Assembly: GCF_014650495.1 (NCBI RefSeq)
Contig: NZ_BMVB01000005.1
Location: 124,001-188,000, forward strand
Direction: 5' to 3'
Source: Streptomyces cinnamoneus
GTDB lineage: Bacteria; Actinomycetota; Actinomycetes; Streptomycetales; Streptomycetaceae
Length of the DNA stretch: 64,000 bases
Shown: one piece after another, positions 34,800-44,161 of the stretch
How positions within the stretch are numbered: position 1 is the stretch's first letter
Layout: the number at the start of each line of letters is the position of its first letter
The notes under the pieces: model-generated
Databases searched by the model: none
Told to the model about the DNA's origin: nothing
The model's input: only the letters and a program-made list of their open reading frames with translations
Made by a program: the position numbers and the translations under genes

Positions 34800-35342
34800 C
34801 TGCCCCTGGTCACCGGCCTCCTCGGCATGGACGCCGAACTCACCCACACCACCACCGTCATGACCGCCCACGGCCACGGCGGCTACTTCACCATCCACAC
34901 CGACGCCACCAAAGTCCCCGACCCGTCCACCGCCGTCTCCGCGATCTACAACCTCCACCGCCGCCCCCGCGGCTTCACCGGAGGCCGGCTACGCCTGTAC
35001 GACACCGCCGTGCGCAACGGACGGGCCGAACGCGCGGACACCTACCGCACCATCGAGCCCGACCACGACACCATCGTCTTCTTCCCCGCCAGCGCCTTCC
35101 ACGAAGTCACCGCCTCTGCCTGCCCCTCCGGCCTCTTCGCCGACCACCGGTTCACCCTCACCACCTGGATCTCAGGCACACCGCAGGCGCAGAGGCAGGC
35201 GGCCCGCACGCCGAACGGCGCTCTGCGGTGGATAACGCAGGCGGCCGAGAGCACCCGCCCCCTGCCCGGCTTCGCCCGCGCCCACCACGGGGCCGCACCC
35301 ACCCCGCTGCCGGAGACGGACACACCTCTGACCTGGACGTAA
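34800..35342 (+). pseudogene. 2OG-Fe(II) oxygenase, probably truncated at its N-terminus
   Basis: From about LPLVTGLLGMDAELTH onward this reads as a prolyl-4-hydroxylase-like oxygenase. It has HGHGGYFTIHTDA (iron-binding HxD), IYNLHRRPRGFTGGRLRLYD, then TIVFFPASAFHEV (distal His) and HRFTLTTWI (the arginine that binds 2-oxoglutarate). All three iron ligands and the Arg are present. The expected N-terminal ~60-80 residues are not recognisable. The only internal ATG (34827) has no ribosome site, and the open frame upstream has no protein character. Either the gene is 5' truncated and dead, or it is translated from an unusual start. The C-terminal tail after TTWI is also irregular. Confidence 0.6.
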
Positions 35343-35638
35343 CGGCTGCCGCCCGGCTGGAGCGGGCGGGGTACGAAAGCGCCGGGGGGGGGCGGACCGC
35401 ACCCACGGAGTCCTCCTGCCGGCAGGGTGCCGCGTCTCGCCATGTACGGGGTGGTCGCCCCCTCAGCCGACCAGGACCCGGTGCAGGACGCGCGACGCCC
35501 GGAAGGGGCTCATCTCCGGACACCGGACGTCCTGTCAGCGCGCCCCACACATCCGGAGGGTGTGTCGATCGAGGCAACGACAGGGCGACCGGGCCACGAA
35601 CGGCTACCGGTCGCCCCGCCTCCTTGCTCCTGCTGCTC

Positions 35639-36094
35639 CTACTGCTCCTCGGCCGGGATCGGGCCCAGGTACTCCAGGGTCCACGTCTCCTGGAACTCGG
35701 GCTGGGGCGGCACGAGCGTGATCTGCGCACCCCGGTGTCCGGCTCGCAGGGCGAGACCCTTGTCGGACAGGATCTTGAGTCCGCCGATGACCCGCTCGAA
35801 CGTGAACTTCGCCCATTCGGCGCGCGGAACGCTGTTCACGAAGAGCTTGTCCTCGGGGACCACGAGACCCGCGGCCGGGTGGTAGGCCAGATGGATCACG
35901 TAAGGCGACCCCGCGATCTCGTGATCGGCGGCGTCGATGATCCACTCCTGCTCGATCGGCAGGGGATTGAGGCGGTCGGTGATGACAGGAGCACCGTGCT
36001 TGACGGCGTACTCGGTCGCCGTCAGGAGGGAGGTCGGTCCGATGATGTGAGCGTGGATCTTGTACTTGCCCGGCTTGACCGGAATCGGGGCCAT
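35639..36094 (-). CDS. Beta-trefoil-like small protein, possibly I66-type protease inhibitor
   Basis: 151 residues, ATG at 36094 with an AGAGAGGA site about 11 bases upstream. The sequence opens IPVKPGKYKIHAHIIGPTSL, then NPLPIEQEWIIDA, SPYVIHLAYHPAAGLVVPED and WTLEYLGPI. The pattern G-x-Y-x-I at the start, EQ-x-W-x-I in the middle and I-x-x in the last strand fits a beta-trefoil, as in fungal I66/cnispin-type inhibitors or ricin-like lectins. There is no signal peptide. It lies 1.5 kb from the head of the eCIS operon, same direction, separated by the oxygenase remnant. Fold call tentative, function unknown. Confidence 0.6.
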   Translation of the reverse strand: MAPIPVKPGKYKIHAHIIGPTSLLTATEYAVKHGAPVITDRLNPLPIEQEWIIDAADHEIAGSPYVIHLAYHPAAGLVVPEDKLFVNSVPRAEWAKFTFERVIGGLKILSDKGLALRAGHRGAQITLVPPQPEFQETWTLEYLGPIPAEEQ

Positions 36095-36431
36095 GCGTGG
36101 CACGTCCTCTCTCACGTTTCCGCTACCGGCGGCGGACCCACCGGCACACGACCTCTACCTTCGCGGCGAGTTCACCGGCCGCAAAGGGCGGTATATCGCC
36201 AAGCCCATTACGGCAAGGATTGATCGATCACCATTGCGAATACGGCACCTCAGGGCGAGACGCGGGGGCACGGCGGTGAGAACGCCCCGGCAGCACGGAG
36301 GGTGGTCCTGGCCGACCGTGAGTTCCTTGGTGTCCTGTTGGCCGGCGCCCACGCATCGTGGCGGGTACCGGCCGGCCGACCGTGTCTTGTCGGTGCCGGA
36401 TCGCCAGCCGAACGGGGGACGGGTTGCTCAC
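36095..36431. other. Intergenic region with no supported gene
   Basis: About 340 bases. The part from 36170 to 36230 is slightly AT-richer (tatatcgccaagcc, gattgatcgatcacc) and may hold the promoter of the trefoil-like gene on the minus strand or of the small unknown on the plus strand. No element is certain. Confidence 0.4.
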
Positions 36432-36806
36432 GTGTGGCACACGGCAACGCTCGACGGCATCGGGTCCCGTCTTGTCATCACCCTCACACCGGAGTTCTGG
36501 GCGCCCGTCGCCGGCCGGGTGCCCGACGGCGTGGCCGTCGTAGAGTTCTCAGCCCATCCGCGTGCGCACCTGGTAGCGCGGCAGCATCTGATGGCCCGCG
36601 GGCATGCGAGCCTGCTGGGTTACGTCGACGACCCGGAGGTCAAGAAGGGTGTCGAGGGGGTGGACGCCGGTCCGCGCCGTGTGGCTGGTCGACGAGATAA
36701 TCATGCCTGGCCGATCTGCGCGCCCTCGGTGCCTCGTGGTGGTGGCTCGGCCGTGCGCCTCAGAGTTGGGACGTGCGGCGTGTCCGAGAAATCGGGTGCC
36801 GTGTGA
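36432..36806 (+). CDS. Small hypothetical protein, weakly supported
   Basis: 124 residues from GTG (VWHTATLDGIGSRLVITLTP). Third-position GC is very high over the first 85 codons and residues look protein-like (GRVPDGVAVVEFSAHPRAHL, VARQHLMARGHASLLGYVDD). The C-terminal third (AWPICAPSVPRGGG) looks less so. There is no clear ribosome site and no family I recognise. It could be a remnant of a larger gene or chance; I list it because of its codon bias. Confidence 0.35.
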   Translation: MWHTATLDGIGSRLVITLTPEFWAPVAGRVPDGVAVVEFSAHPRAHLVARQHLMARGHASLLGYVDDPEVKKGVEGVDAGPRRVAGRRDNHAWPICAPSVPRGGGSAVRLRVGTCGVSEKSGAV

Positions 36807-36832
36807 GGTGGCGGCCCGCCAGGATGAGGATC

Positions 36833-37630
36833 ATGAGCGGCGAGACGCGCGTGGGGAGTCGGCAGGACGGGGGAGAGGCCGGGCGCCCGCTCGCCTTGGT
36901 GACGGGGGCGGGACGTTCGGCAGGGATCGCGGCGTCCGTGGTACTGAATCTGGCCCGGGCCGGCTGGGACGTGGCCTTCACATACTGGACTCCTTATGAC
37001 GCCCGGATGCGGTGGGGCAGGGAGCCGGGGGCGCCCGGAGAGTTGCAGCAGAAGGTGGCCTCCCTGGGGGCGAGAACACTTGCGGTCGAGGCGGACCTGA
37101 GCGTCCCGACTGTGCCGGCCCAGCTCTTCGAGAGTGTCGAGCGCGAACTGGGGAACGTCACCGCGCTGGTGCTCTGCCCTTGCGAGTCGGTGGACTCCGG
37201 CCTGTTGGACACCACGGTGGAGAGCTTCGACCTGCACTTCGCGGTCAATGCGCGGGCAACCTGGCTGCTGATCCGGGAGTACGGGCTCCGGTTTCGCGGG
37301 CGGCACGGAAGCGGGCGGATCGTCAGCCTGACCAGCGACCACACCGCCGGCAACCTGCCCTATGGGGCAAGCAAGGGGGCAATGGATCGGATCACTCTGG
37401 CCGCCGCCCCTGAGCTCGCCCACCTGGGAGTGACCTGTAGCGCGATCAATCCCGGGCCGACCGACACCGGGTGGATGACCGAAGGGCAAAAGGCAGAGAT
37501 GATCCGCTTCACGCTCCTGGGACGTCTCGGTGTGCCGCAGGATTGCGCGAATCTGGTCACGTTCCTCTGCTCGGCGGAGGGCGGATGGATCAACGCCCAG
37601 CTTCTCCAGAGCAACGGCGGTCTCGGGTGA
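36833..37630 (+). CDS. Short-chain dehydrogenase/reductase, FabG-like
   Basis: 265 residues from the ATG at 36833 (GAGG just upstream; an ATG at 36824 is equally possible). Rossmann motif LALVTGAGRSAGIAASVVLN (TGxxxxxGI variant), Asp of VEADLS, NARATWLLIREYG, the catalytic Ser of IVSLTSDHTA and YGASKGAMD (YxxxK), then INPGPTDTGWM. These are classical SDR features; the coenzyme is probably NADP(H), judging by an Arg in the glycine-rich turn. Position before a phosphatase on the other strand gives no pathway. Substrate unknown. Reads into a convergent arrangement with the permease-phosphatase gene, 43 bases between stops. Confidence 0.9.
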   Translation: MSGETRVGSRQDGGEAGRPLALVTGAGRSAGIAASVVLNLARAGWDVAFTYWTPYDARMRWGREPGAPGELQQKVASLGARTLAVEADLSVPTVPAQLFESVERELGNVTALVLCPCESVDSGLLDTTVESFDLHFAVNARATWLLIREYGLRFRGRHGSGRIVSLTSDHTAGNLPYGASKGAMDRITLAAAPELAHLGVTCSAINPGPTDTGWMTEGQKAEMIRFTLLGRLGVPQDCANLVTFLCSAEGGWINAQLLQSNGGLG

Positions 37631-37673
37631 CAGCGAGGCCGGCCACTGGCTTCGGCCTCACCGAGCCGGGGGC

Positions 37674-40340
37674 TCACTCCGCAGCCGGCAAGGGCTGCTC
37701 GGTCCAGATGGTCTTGCCCGTAGGGGTGTAGCGGGTGCCCCACCGCTGGGTGAGCTGGGCGACGATGAACAGGCCCCTGCCCCCCTCGTCGTCGGCGGCG
37801 GCGTGGCGCAGGTGGGGCGAGGTGTGGCCGGTGTCGGCGACCTCGCAGACGAGGCTGCGGTCGCGGATCAGCCGGACGTGGACCGGCCCGCCGGAGGCGT
37901 AGCGGACGGCGTTGGTGACCAGCTCGCTGACGATCAGCTCGGTCGTGAACGACAGGTCCTCCAGTCCCCACTCGCCCAGCTGCCCGCTGGTGACGGACCG
38001 GGCCCGCGCGACGCTCGCGGGGTCGGCGTCCAGCTCCCAGACCGCCACCTGGTGCTCGCCGAGCATCCGGGTACGGACCAGGAGCAGGGCCGCGTCGTCG
38101 TCCACCGGGCCGGGCAGCAGCTCGGCCACGGTGCGGTCGCAGAGCTCCTCCAGGGGGCGCCGGCACTCGGTGAGGACGCCGGTGAGCAGGCCGAGCCCCG
38201 TCTCGGTGTCGTGGTCCGGGGCCTGGACGAGACCGTCGGTGAACAGGGCGAGCAGGCTGCCGGCGGGCAGCTGGAGTTCCACGCTCTGGAAGGGCGCGCC
38301 GCCCAGGCCCAGGGGCGGGCCCTCCGGGAGGCCCGGACGGCTGACGGCACCGCAGGAGGGGTCGACGACGGCGGGCGGCGCGTGGCCAGCGCGCGCCATG
38401 CTGCACCGCCCGGACACCGGGTCGTAGACGGCGTACAGGCAGGTGACTCCCAGGGCCTCGTCGCCGCGGGCCCCCGGCGTGCCCCCGCCGTGGCCGTTCG
38501 CCCGTTCCTCGGCGGCCTGCTCCTCGGCGGTCCGCCCGACCACGTCGTCCAGGCGCGCGAGCAGCTCGTCCGGGGCGAGGTCGAGCCGGGCCAGGACGCG
38601 TACGCTCGTGCGCAGCCGACCCATGGTGGCGGCGGCGCGCAGCCCGTGGCCGCGTACGTCCCCGACCACCAGGCCGACCCGGGAGCTCGACAGCGGGATG
38701 ACGTCGAACCAGTCGCCGCCCACCCCGGAGCGGCTGTCGGCGGGCACGTAGCGGCTGGCCGCCTCGACCCCGGTCAGCGACGGCAGGTGGTGGGGCAGCA
38801 GGCCGCGTTGCAGTTTGAGGGCGGCGGTGTGTTCCCGCGTGATGACCAGCATCAGGACGACACCGACCAGCAGGGCGCCCAGGCCCACGACGCTCACCCC
38901 GCCGGTCCGCCCGAGGAGCGGCAGGTCGAAGGAGGTCGAGCCGTAGTCCGGGGCGGCGTAGACGACGAAGGCCGCGTAGCAGAACAGGCTGAGCATCAGG
39001 AGCCCGCCCAGCCCCGGAAGCACCCCCTTGAACAGCAGGTCCCGGGGGCTGCGCGTGAGCAGCCTGCGGTAGCACCAGACGCAGGCGAAGCCGGTGAGGC
39101 CGTAGTAGAAGGAGATCGCGAGGCCGACCGCGCTGATGGAGTCGGCCAGCACGTCGCGGCTGATCACGGTCAGCAGGACGAGGAAGCCGATGGAGACCAG
39201 GCCCATGCCGACGGTCGACCAGGTCGGGGTGAGGAACCTGTGGTGCACGCGGGCGAAGCGCGAGGGGACGGCCTTGTGGGCCGCCATGGAGAAGACGGTG
39301 CGGGCCAGCGGCAGGATGGTGGTCTGGGTGGACGCGACCGCCGAGGTCAGCACCGTGAAGATGAGCACCTTGGTGAGGATCCAGCCGGGGCCCGTGGTGC
39401 CGAAGACGGCACCGCCCAGGCCGGAGAGCACGTCCCCAGAGTTGGCCGTGTTGCCCAGACCGGTGCCCTCGGTGCCGATCCCGGCGAACGCCTGCGCCGA
39501 CGTCGCCACCAGGGCGTAGATGCCCAGCAGGAGCACGATGGAGACGACCGCCGCCCGTCCGGGGGTGTGCCTGCTGTCGGCGGTCTCCTCGTTGACCGCG
39601 ACGGCGGTGTCCCAGCCCCAGTAGATGAAGACCGCGGCGAGGAGGCCCGCGGTCAGCTCCTTGGCCGACGGCACATGGAGGGGGTTGAACCAGGAGGCGG
39701 AGACGTGGATCGCCGTCGGCGGCCCGTCGGTGTAGACCCTGACCAGGGCGGTCACCGCGAACAGGATCAGCACCGCCACCTCGGCGCACACCAGCCAGCG
39801 CTGGAGGGCCGCCGACACCTCGATGCCCACGTAGCAGACCGCGGTCGTCACGGCGATCCAGGTGACCCCGGCGACGGTGGTCCACAGCTGGTCCTCGGCG
39901 AGCGAGTCGAACCCCAGCAGCCGGAAGCCGTAGATGCCGGCGATCTCCGCGAGGTTCGCCATGGCGATGACGTCGGCGACGATGATGCCCCAGCCGCCCA
40001 TCCAGCCGATGCGCGGGCCGAAGGCGCGGGAGGCCCAGGTGAAGGTGGTCCCGCAGTCGGCGTCGCCCGCGTTGAGCTCCCGGTAGGCGTACGCGATCAG
40101 CAGCATCGGGATGAAGGCCAGCATCGTCATGATCGGCGCCTGGAGGCCGACCCCCGCGACGATCAGGCCGAGCGTCGCCGCCAGGCTGTACGCCGGAGCG
40201 GTGGAGGACAGCCCCATGGCGACCGAGGAGAACAGTCCCAGGGCGCCGGCTTTGAGCCCCTTCTCGCCCGCCCCGGGGCCGGGCGCGAGCGGCGCAGCGG
40301 AGTCGACCGGACCACCGAAGAGCTTCACCCCTGCATCCAT
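37674..40340 (-). CDS. Fusion of APC amino-acid permease, PP2C/SpoIIE phosphatase and RsbW-like kinase domain
   Basis: 888 residues from the ATG at 40340 (MDAGVKLFGG). Residues ~25-505 form an APC-superfamily permease with about 12 membrane segments (SSTAPAYSLAATLGLIVAG, DCGTTFTWASRAFGPRIGWM, FIYWGWDTAVAVNEETADS). The next ~250 are a PP2C-type phosphatase starting LKLQRGLLPHHLPSL, with metal-binding Asp in GVGGDWFDVIPLS and GLVVGDVRGHGLRAAATMG. The last ~110 are a GHKL ATPase: ELIVSELVTNAVRYA (N box), CEVADTGHTSPHL (G1) and GGRGLFIVAQL (G2). No stop separates the parts. Soluble phosphatase-kinase pairs control anti-sigma/anti-anti-sigma switches; a transporter N-terminus would make it a membrane nutrient sensor. 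That is inference. Confidence 0.88.
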   Translation of the reverse strand: MDAGVKLFGGPVDSAAPLAPGPGAGEKGLKAGALGLFSSVAMGLSSTAPAYSLAATLGLIVAGVGLQAPIMTMLAFIPMLLIAYAYRELNAGDADCGTTFTWASRAFGPRIGWMGGWGIIVADVIAMANLAEIAGIYGFRLLGFDSLAEDQLWTTVAGVTWIAVTTAVCYVGIEVSAALQRWLVCAEVAVLILFAVTALVRVYTDGPPTAIHVSASWFNPLHVPSAKELTAGLLAAVFIYWGWDTAVAVNEETADSRHTPGRAAVVSIVLLLGIYALVATSAQAFAGIGTEGTGLGNTANSGDVLSGLGGAVFGTTGPGWILTKVLIFTVLTSAVASTQTTILPLARTVFSMAAHKAVPSRFARVHHRFLTPTWSTVGMGLVSIGFLVLLTVISRDVLADSISAVGLAISFYYGLTGFACVWCYRRLLTRSPRDLLFKGVLPGLGGLLMLSLFCYAAFVVYAAPDYGSTSFDLPLLGRTGGVSVVGLGALLVGVVLMLVITREHTAALKLQRGLLPHHLPSLTGVEAASRYVPADSRSGVGGDWFDVIPLSSSRVGLVVGDVRGHGLRAAATMGRLRTSVRVLARLDLAPDELLARLDDVVGRTAEEQAAEERANGHGGGTPGARGDEALGVTCLYAVYDPVSGRCSMARAGHAPPAVVDPSCGAVSRPGLPEGPPLGLGGAPFQSVELQLPAGSLLALFTDGLVQAPDHDTETGLGLLTGVLTECRRPLEELCDRTVAELLPGPVDDDAALLLVRTRMLGEHQVAVWELDADPASVARARSVTSGQLGEWGLEDLSFTTELIVSELVTNAVRYASGGPVHVRLIRDRSLVCEVADTGHTSPHLRHAAADDEGGRGLFIVAQLTQRWGTRYTPTGKTIWTEQPLPAAE

Positions 40341-40712
40341 CTCCGCATCTCGCCTGGAGGGCTCGCGATCTCGCCTGGAGAGCTCGCGCCCCCGAGAGAG
40401 CTCATGATCGCCATTCTCCCCGTGGTCGATCAGGTCCGCCAGACGATGGCGCTCCGAGCAGGTGCGGGTCCGCCACGTGGGGGACATTCGCGGCCGTCCG
40501 GTGAGGAGAGCAGCGAAGCCGTCGCGGGCACCCCTCGTCGGCGTCGGCCGGAGGCCGGTGGTTCCGGGGGCACGTCATGGTCCGCGCTGCACCGGTCCGG
40601 GGCTGGGCCCCGGAAATCCGCGCAGCAACGTGCCAGCGACGTGTCAGCGATGTGCCAGAGTGGAGGTACGGCGCGACGGCGCGGGTGAGGACGCGGGAGA
40701 GGTTTTCCTGTC
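40341..40712. other. Divergent intergenic region between two phosphatase genes
   Basis: About 370 bases. Near 40355-40395 there is a short imperfect direct repeat (tctcgcctggag followed by ggctcgcga or agctcgcg) just upstream of the permease fusion start. The minus frame is open across this region, so the fusion could begin further upstream, but the ribosome context is unclear. Promoters for both phosphatases should lie here. Confidence 0.45.
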
Positions 40713-42890
40713 ATGCCGGCACAGCCTGATCGCCTCGCCACTGCACGTCCCATGGTCCTGCACGGGCGGAGCGAGGACTACACGGACCTGTTCGGGCAGG
40801 CTCCGGTGGTCTTCGCTGCGCTGAGCGGCCCGGAACATGTACTGGAGGCGGCGAGTCCGGCGTTTTTCGACGCCTTCACGGACGGCCGCACGACCACCGG
40901 CATGCCGGTCGGGGAGCTGGTTCCGGAACTGGCCCGGCAGGGTGTCCTCGCTCGGCTCGACGAGGTGTACCGCACCGGCACTGTGTACCGGAACCGAGGC
41001 GGGCACTTCGTGCTGGGTGGGCGAAGGGCCCGGCGAGAGGAGTTCTTCGACATCACCTACGAGCCCCGCCGGGATGCGGCCGGCCGGGTCAACGGGGTGA
41101 CGGTGATCGCGGTGGAGACCACGGCGTACCACCACGCGCAGCTCCTGGCCGCCGAGCAGCGCGTCCTGCTGGAGCAGATCGCTCGTGACGCCCCGCTGAG
41201 CGAGATCCTGACCGGCATGGCGAGGGCGATCGAGGAGCTCTCTCCGGACATGATCGTCTCGGTGCTGCTCCTCGATCCCGACGGCCGTCACCTGCGCCAC
41301 GGCACCGCCCCACGCCTGCCCGACTTCTACAACGACGCGATCGACGGGATCGCCATCGGCGACGGAGTCGGCTCGTGCGGCACGGCCGCCCACCGGCAGG
41401 CACCGGTGATCGTCAGCGACATCGCCACCGACCCCCTGTGGGAGGGCTACCGCGACCTGGCACAGCGGGCCGGGGTCGCGGCGTGCTGGTCCACTCCGAT
41501 CCGCGGCTCGGACGGCCGGCTGCTGGGCACCTTTGCGATCTACCATCGCACTCCCAGGGCGCCCGACGACCGGGACCTGGCGCTCAGTGCAGCCTTCACC
41601 CGCATCGCCGCCCTGGCGATCGAGCGCCACCGCGCGGTGGAGGCGGGCCACGCCGCCCAGGAGCGTGAGAAGGCGGCCCGTGAGGACTTGGCCTTCGTCC
41701 TGGAGGCCAGTACCGCCATCGCGCGCCAGCCCCACTACGTCGACTGCCTGGAGCGCATGGCTCGGCTGACCGTGCCGGCCTTGGCGCCACTGTGCGCCGT
41801 CCACGTGGTCGAGCGCGACCAGATCCAGCGGATCGCCGTCGCCGCCGCCACCCGCGCCGAGGAGGGCCTCCTCGCCTCGCCCGGACTGAGCAGCGAGATC
41901 GACGAGGTGGTCGCCCGTGTGCTGGCCTCCGGCACCACCGAAACCGGTCAGGTCGGCTCCTGTCCGGGCGGCCTGTCCGCACATCTCGGTGTCAGCGGTT
42001 ACGTGTGCGTGCCACTGGCCACCCACGGCCGCGCCTTCGGCGTACTGACCCTTCTGACCACCGACCGGCCCCTGGACGGCCACGCCGTCGCCCTGGCCGA
42101 GGAGCTCGCCCGCCGGACCGCTTCCAGCGCCGACAATGCCCGCCAGTTCACCGACCGGGCCAGACTCGCCCGCGACCTGCAGGCCGGCCTGCTGCCTCCC
42201 GAATTGCCCGAGGTCCCCGGCGCCACGCTGGCGGCCTCCTACCACCCTGCCGGCGAAGGACTCGACGTCGGTGGCGATTTCTATGACGTCTTCCCGCTTC
42301 CCGACGACCGCTGGGCGCTCATGATCGGCGACGTATGCGGACGCGGCGCCCGCGCCGCCACCACCACCGGCATGGTCCGCCACAGCGCACGCGCCGCCGC
42401 CCGTCTCCTCAACGACCCCGCGACCGTGGTCACCGTCATCAACGCCGCTCTGACGGATCCGGCGGTCGACGAGGAACGCTTCGTCTCGCTCGTCTACGGC
42501 GAACTGCGGCACGTCGCATCCCACCTGGCGTTGACCCTGATTCGAGCCGGTCATGTACCCCCACTCGTGCGCCGGGCCGACGGCACGGTCGAAGAAGTCG
42601 CCCAACCGGGTCTGCTCCTGGGCATCGGCCCCGACCCCGACTCGTCCCCGTGCGACGTCGACCTGTACCCGGCCGACAGCCTGATCCTGGTCACCGACGG
42701 CATCACCGAGGCCCGTTCCACCAGCGGCGAACTCTTCGGGGAGGATCGCCTGGCCGACGCCCTCGGCGCACTCCGGACCTCGTCCCCCACCGCCGGCGTG
42801 CTCCTCGAGTCGATCTCCACCGCGGTCGCCGCCTTCGCGGCTGATGCCACGCACGACGACCAAGCGGTGCTGGTCCTGACCGCCACCTGA
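40713..42890 (+). CDS. PAS-GAF-GAF-PP2C serine phosphatase, RsbU/SpoIIE type
   Basis: 725 residues, ATG with GGAGAGG about 10 bases upstream. A PAS domain (~15-130: VFAALSGPEHVLEAASPAFF, EFFDITYEPRRDAAGRVNGV) precedes a GAF domain (~140-310: GVGSCGTAAHRQAPVIVSDI, ATDPLWEGYRDLA). A second, more diverged GAF (~335-485: VCVPLATHGRAFGVLTLL) follows, then a PP2C phosphatase (~490-725: LARDLQAGLLPPELPEVPG, GGDFYDVFPLPDDRWALM, IGDVCGRGARAA, LVTDGITEARS). The metal-binding Asp residues are intact. Streptomyces encode dozens of such proteins that dephosphorylate anti-sigma antagonists in response to redox or small-molecule cues. No cognate anti-sigma pair is adjacent, apart from the kinase domain in the divergent fusion. 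Confidence 0.93.
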   Translation: MPAQPDRLATARPMVLHGRSEDYTDLFGQAPVVFAALSGPEHVLEAASPAFFDAFTDGRTTTGMPVGELVPELARQGVLARLDEVYRTGTVYRNRGGHFVLGGRRARREEFFDITYEPRRDAAGRVNGVTVIAVETTAYHHAQLLAAEQRVLLEQIARDAPLSEILTGMARAIEELSPDMIVSVLLLDPDGRHLRHGTAPRLPDFYNDAIDGIAIGDGVGSCGTAAHRQAPVIVSDIATDPLWEGYRDLAQRAGVAACWSTPIRGSDGRLLGTFAIYHRTPRAPDDRDLALSAAFTRIAALAIERHRAVEAGHAAQEREKAAREDLAFVLEASTAIARQPHYVDCLERMARLTVPALAPLCAVHVVERDQIQRIAVAAATRAEEGLLASPGLSSEIDEVVARVLASGTTETGQVGSCPGGLSAHLGVSGYVCVPLATHGRAFGVLTLLTTDRPLDGHAVALAEELARRTASSADNARQFTDRARLARDLQAGLLPPELPEVPGATLAASYHPAGEGLDVGGDFYDVFPLPDDRWALMIGDVCGRGARAATTTGMVRHSARAAARLLNDPATVVTVINAALTDPAVDEERFVSLVYGELRHVASHLALTLIRAGHVPPLVRRADGTVEEVAQPGLLLGIGPDPDSSPCDVDLYPADSLILVTDGITEARSTSGELFGEDRLADALGALRTSSPTAGVLLESISTAVAAFAADATHDDQAVLVLTAT

Positions 42891-43562
42891 CCACGGCCTC
42901 CACAACCGACGCGGGGGTCGGCTCGGGCCGCCTCGTCATCCACGCCCACAACACGACCGTCGCCAGCCACGAATCACTCACCCTGCGCGCCCTCTTCGGC
43001 CACGGCGCCGAAGGCCGCGACATCAAGTCGATCATCACGGCCCACGAAATACCGATCAGCGACTGTTGTGGCACGGCACAGCCACAGCCTCCACGACACG
43101 GGCCGGAAACACGCCATCGACGGGCGCTACCTCACGTGGGTGGCTCCCGGCGTCCTTGCTGCCGGCGTACAGTTCGACGCCTTCGCCGCCCGGCAGACCA
43201 GCAGCCCTCTTCCCACGTGGACCATCTGGGGCGGCCACGCGGTCCACCAGCCGAGCCGGACCCTCCATCTGCCCACAACGCACCGCGTATCGAGCCTGCC
43301 GCGGCAGGCTCGCTGGATCTCCCGCAGCCGGATTACCGCCGCTGAATGGGACGCTTCGCCCCGGCCGGCAACCACGTCATCGACCGCACCGTGGGCTTGC
43401 TGCCGCATCGCATCACCCACGCTGGGCCGGATCGGATGCATGGCCAGATACCGTCCCACGTGACACGTTGGCCGGATTTAAAGCCGTGATGTTGCCGGGG
43501 AGTTAACACAGAGACATGATCACTGCTCGTATCCACCTGATCACTCATCCAGGAGCCGAGAA
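42891..43562 (+). other. Gene debris, no intact gene
   Basis: Just after the phosphatase stop, one plus frame reads GRLVIHAHNTTVASHESLTL then ALFGHGAEGRDIKSIITAHE. Another frame continues at 43068 with HDTGRKHAIDGRYLTWVAPG and VLAAGVQFDAF. These look like pieces of one former coding region interrupted by a frameshift, with decent codon bias. I cannot identify the family. From about 43300 to 43550 nothing is recognisable; an AGGAG at 43551 belongs to the next gene. Confidence 0.4.
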
Positions 43563-43858
43563 GTGATACGCCGAACCGCTCCCCGCGCCCTCACCACCGT
43601 CGCCGTGACCGGGACCCCCGCCCTGCCCCTCACCCAGAGAGCCCAGGCAGCCACCCGGACACGACCGCCCCGGCCACCGGTGAGTTCAGCTTCTTCCTCG
43701 ACACGGACATCGCCGTGCGCACGGTCGACCATCCCGGCCAGGTCCGCCTGGTCGACACCGAGTTCATGCGCTCCCACCCGCGCGTCGAGGTCCGCTACGG
43801 CGACCCCGACCACCCGGACCGGGCCCGCGTCGCCGCATCGGCGACGACCCTGATGTAG
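43563..43858 (+). pseudogene. Small secreted protein gene with frameshift
   Basis: A GTG start with AGGAG 7 bases upstream opens a good signal peptide (MIRRTAPRALTTVAVTGTPA, LPLTQRAQAA). The in-frame continuation is Ser/Arg/Pro nonsense. A one-base shift at the signal end (near 43650) gives instead DTTAPATGEFSFFLDTDIAV, RTVDHPGQVRLVDTEFMRSH and PRVEVRYGDPDHPD, ending at the TAG 43856-43858, with normal codon bias. So either the gene is frameshifted or the base call is wrong. The mature part (~65 residues) is of unknown family. Confidence 0.55.
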
Positions 43859-44161
43859 CGAGCCACCGGCCCCGCCCCACCCGGGCGGCCGGCGCCGCCG
43901 GGCGCGCGACCGAGTCGCGCCCAGCCCGCCCGGCGGCCACCACGGTGATGACCGGCGACGACCGCGCCGCCACCGCCATCTCCCGCATTCACTGCATCCC
44001 CTTCCGCCTCGCGGCGGCAGCCCTCCTTGCCGCCGGCGCAGCGACGCAGGACGGCGCGGCCAAGGCCCTGAGCGGCAGCTCGTCGCAAACCCCTCCATCG
44101 CGTCGTGCTCTCACATGCCCTCGTTTCACGAGGCTTCACCACAAGGGAGTTATTGATTTCC
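43859..44161. other. Upstream region of the transglutaminase gene
   Basis: About 300 bases without a convincing gene. The region near 44100-44155 is clearly AT-richer than the rest (caagggagttattgattt) and includes the GGGAG ribosome site at 44145-44149. No clean promoter hexamers are seen. Confidence 0.4.

Noticed and set aside
40355..40395. Short direct repeats considered as a CRISPR or operator array
   Set aside because: Only two imperfect copies and no spacers; at most a minor local duplication.
37530..40688. Plus-strand frame of 1052 codons rich in Gly, Asp, Gln and His
   Set aside because: Antisense of the permease-phosphatase fusion; shadow composition.
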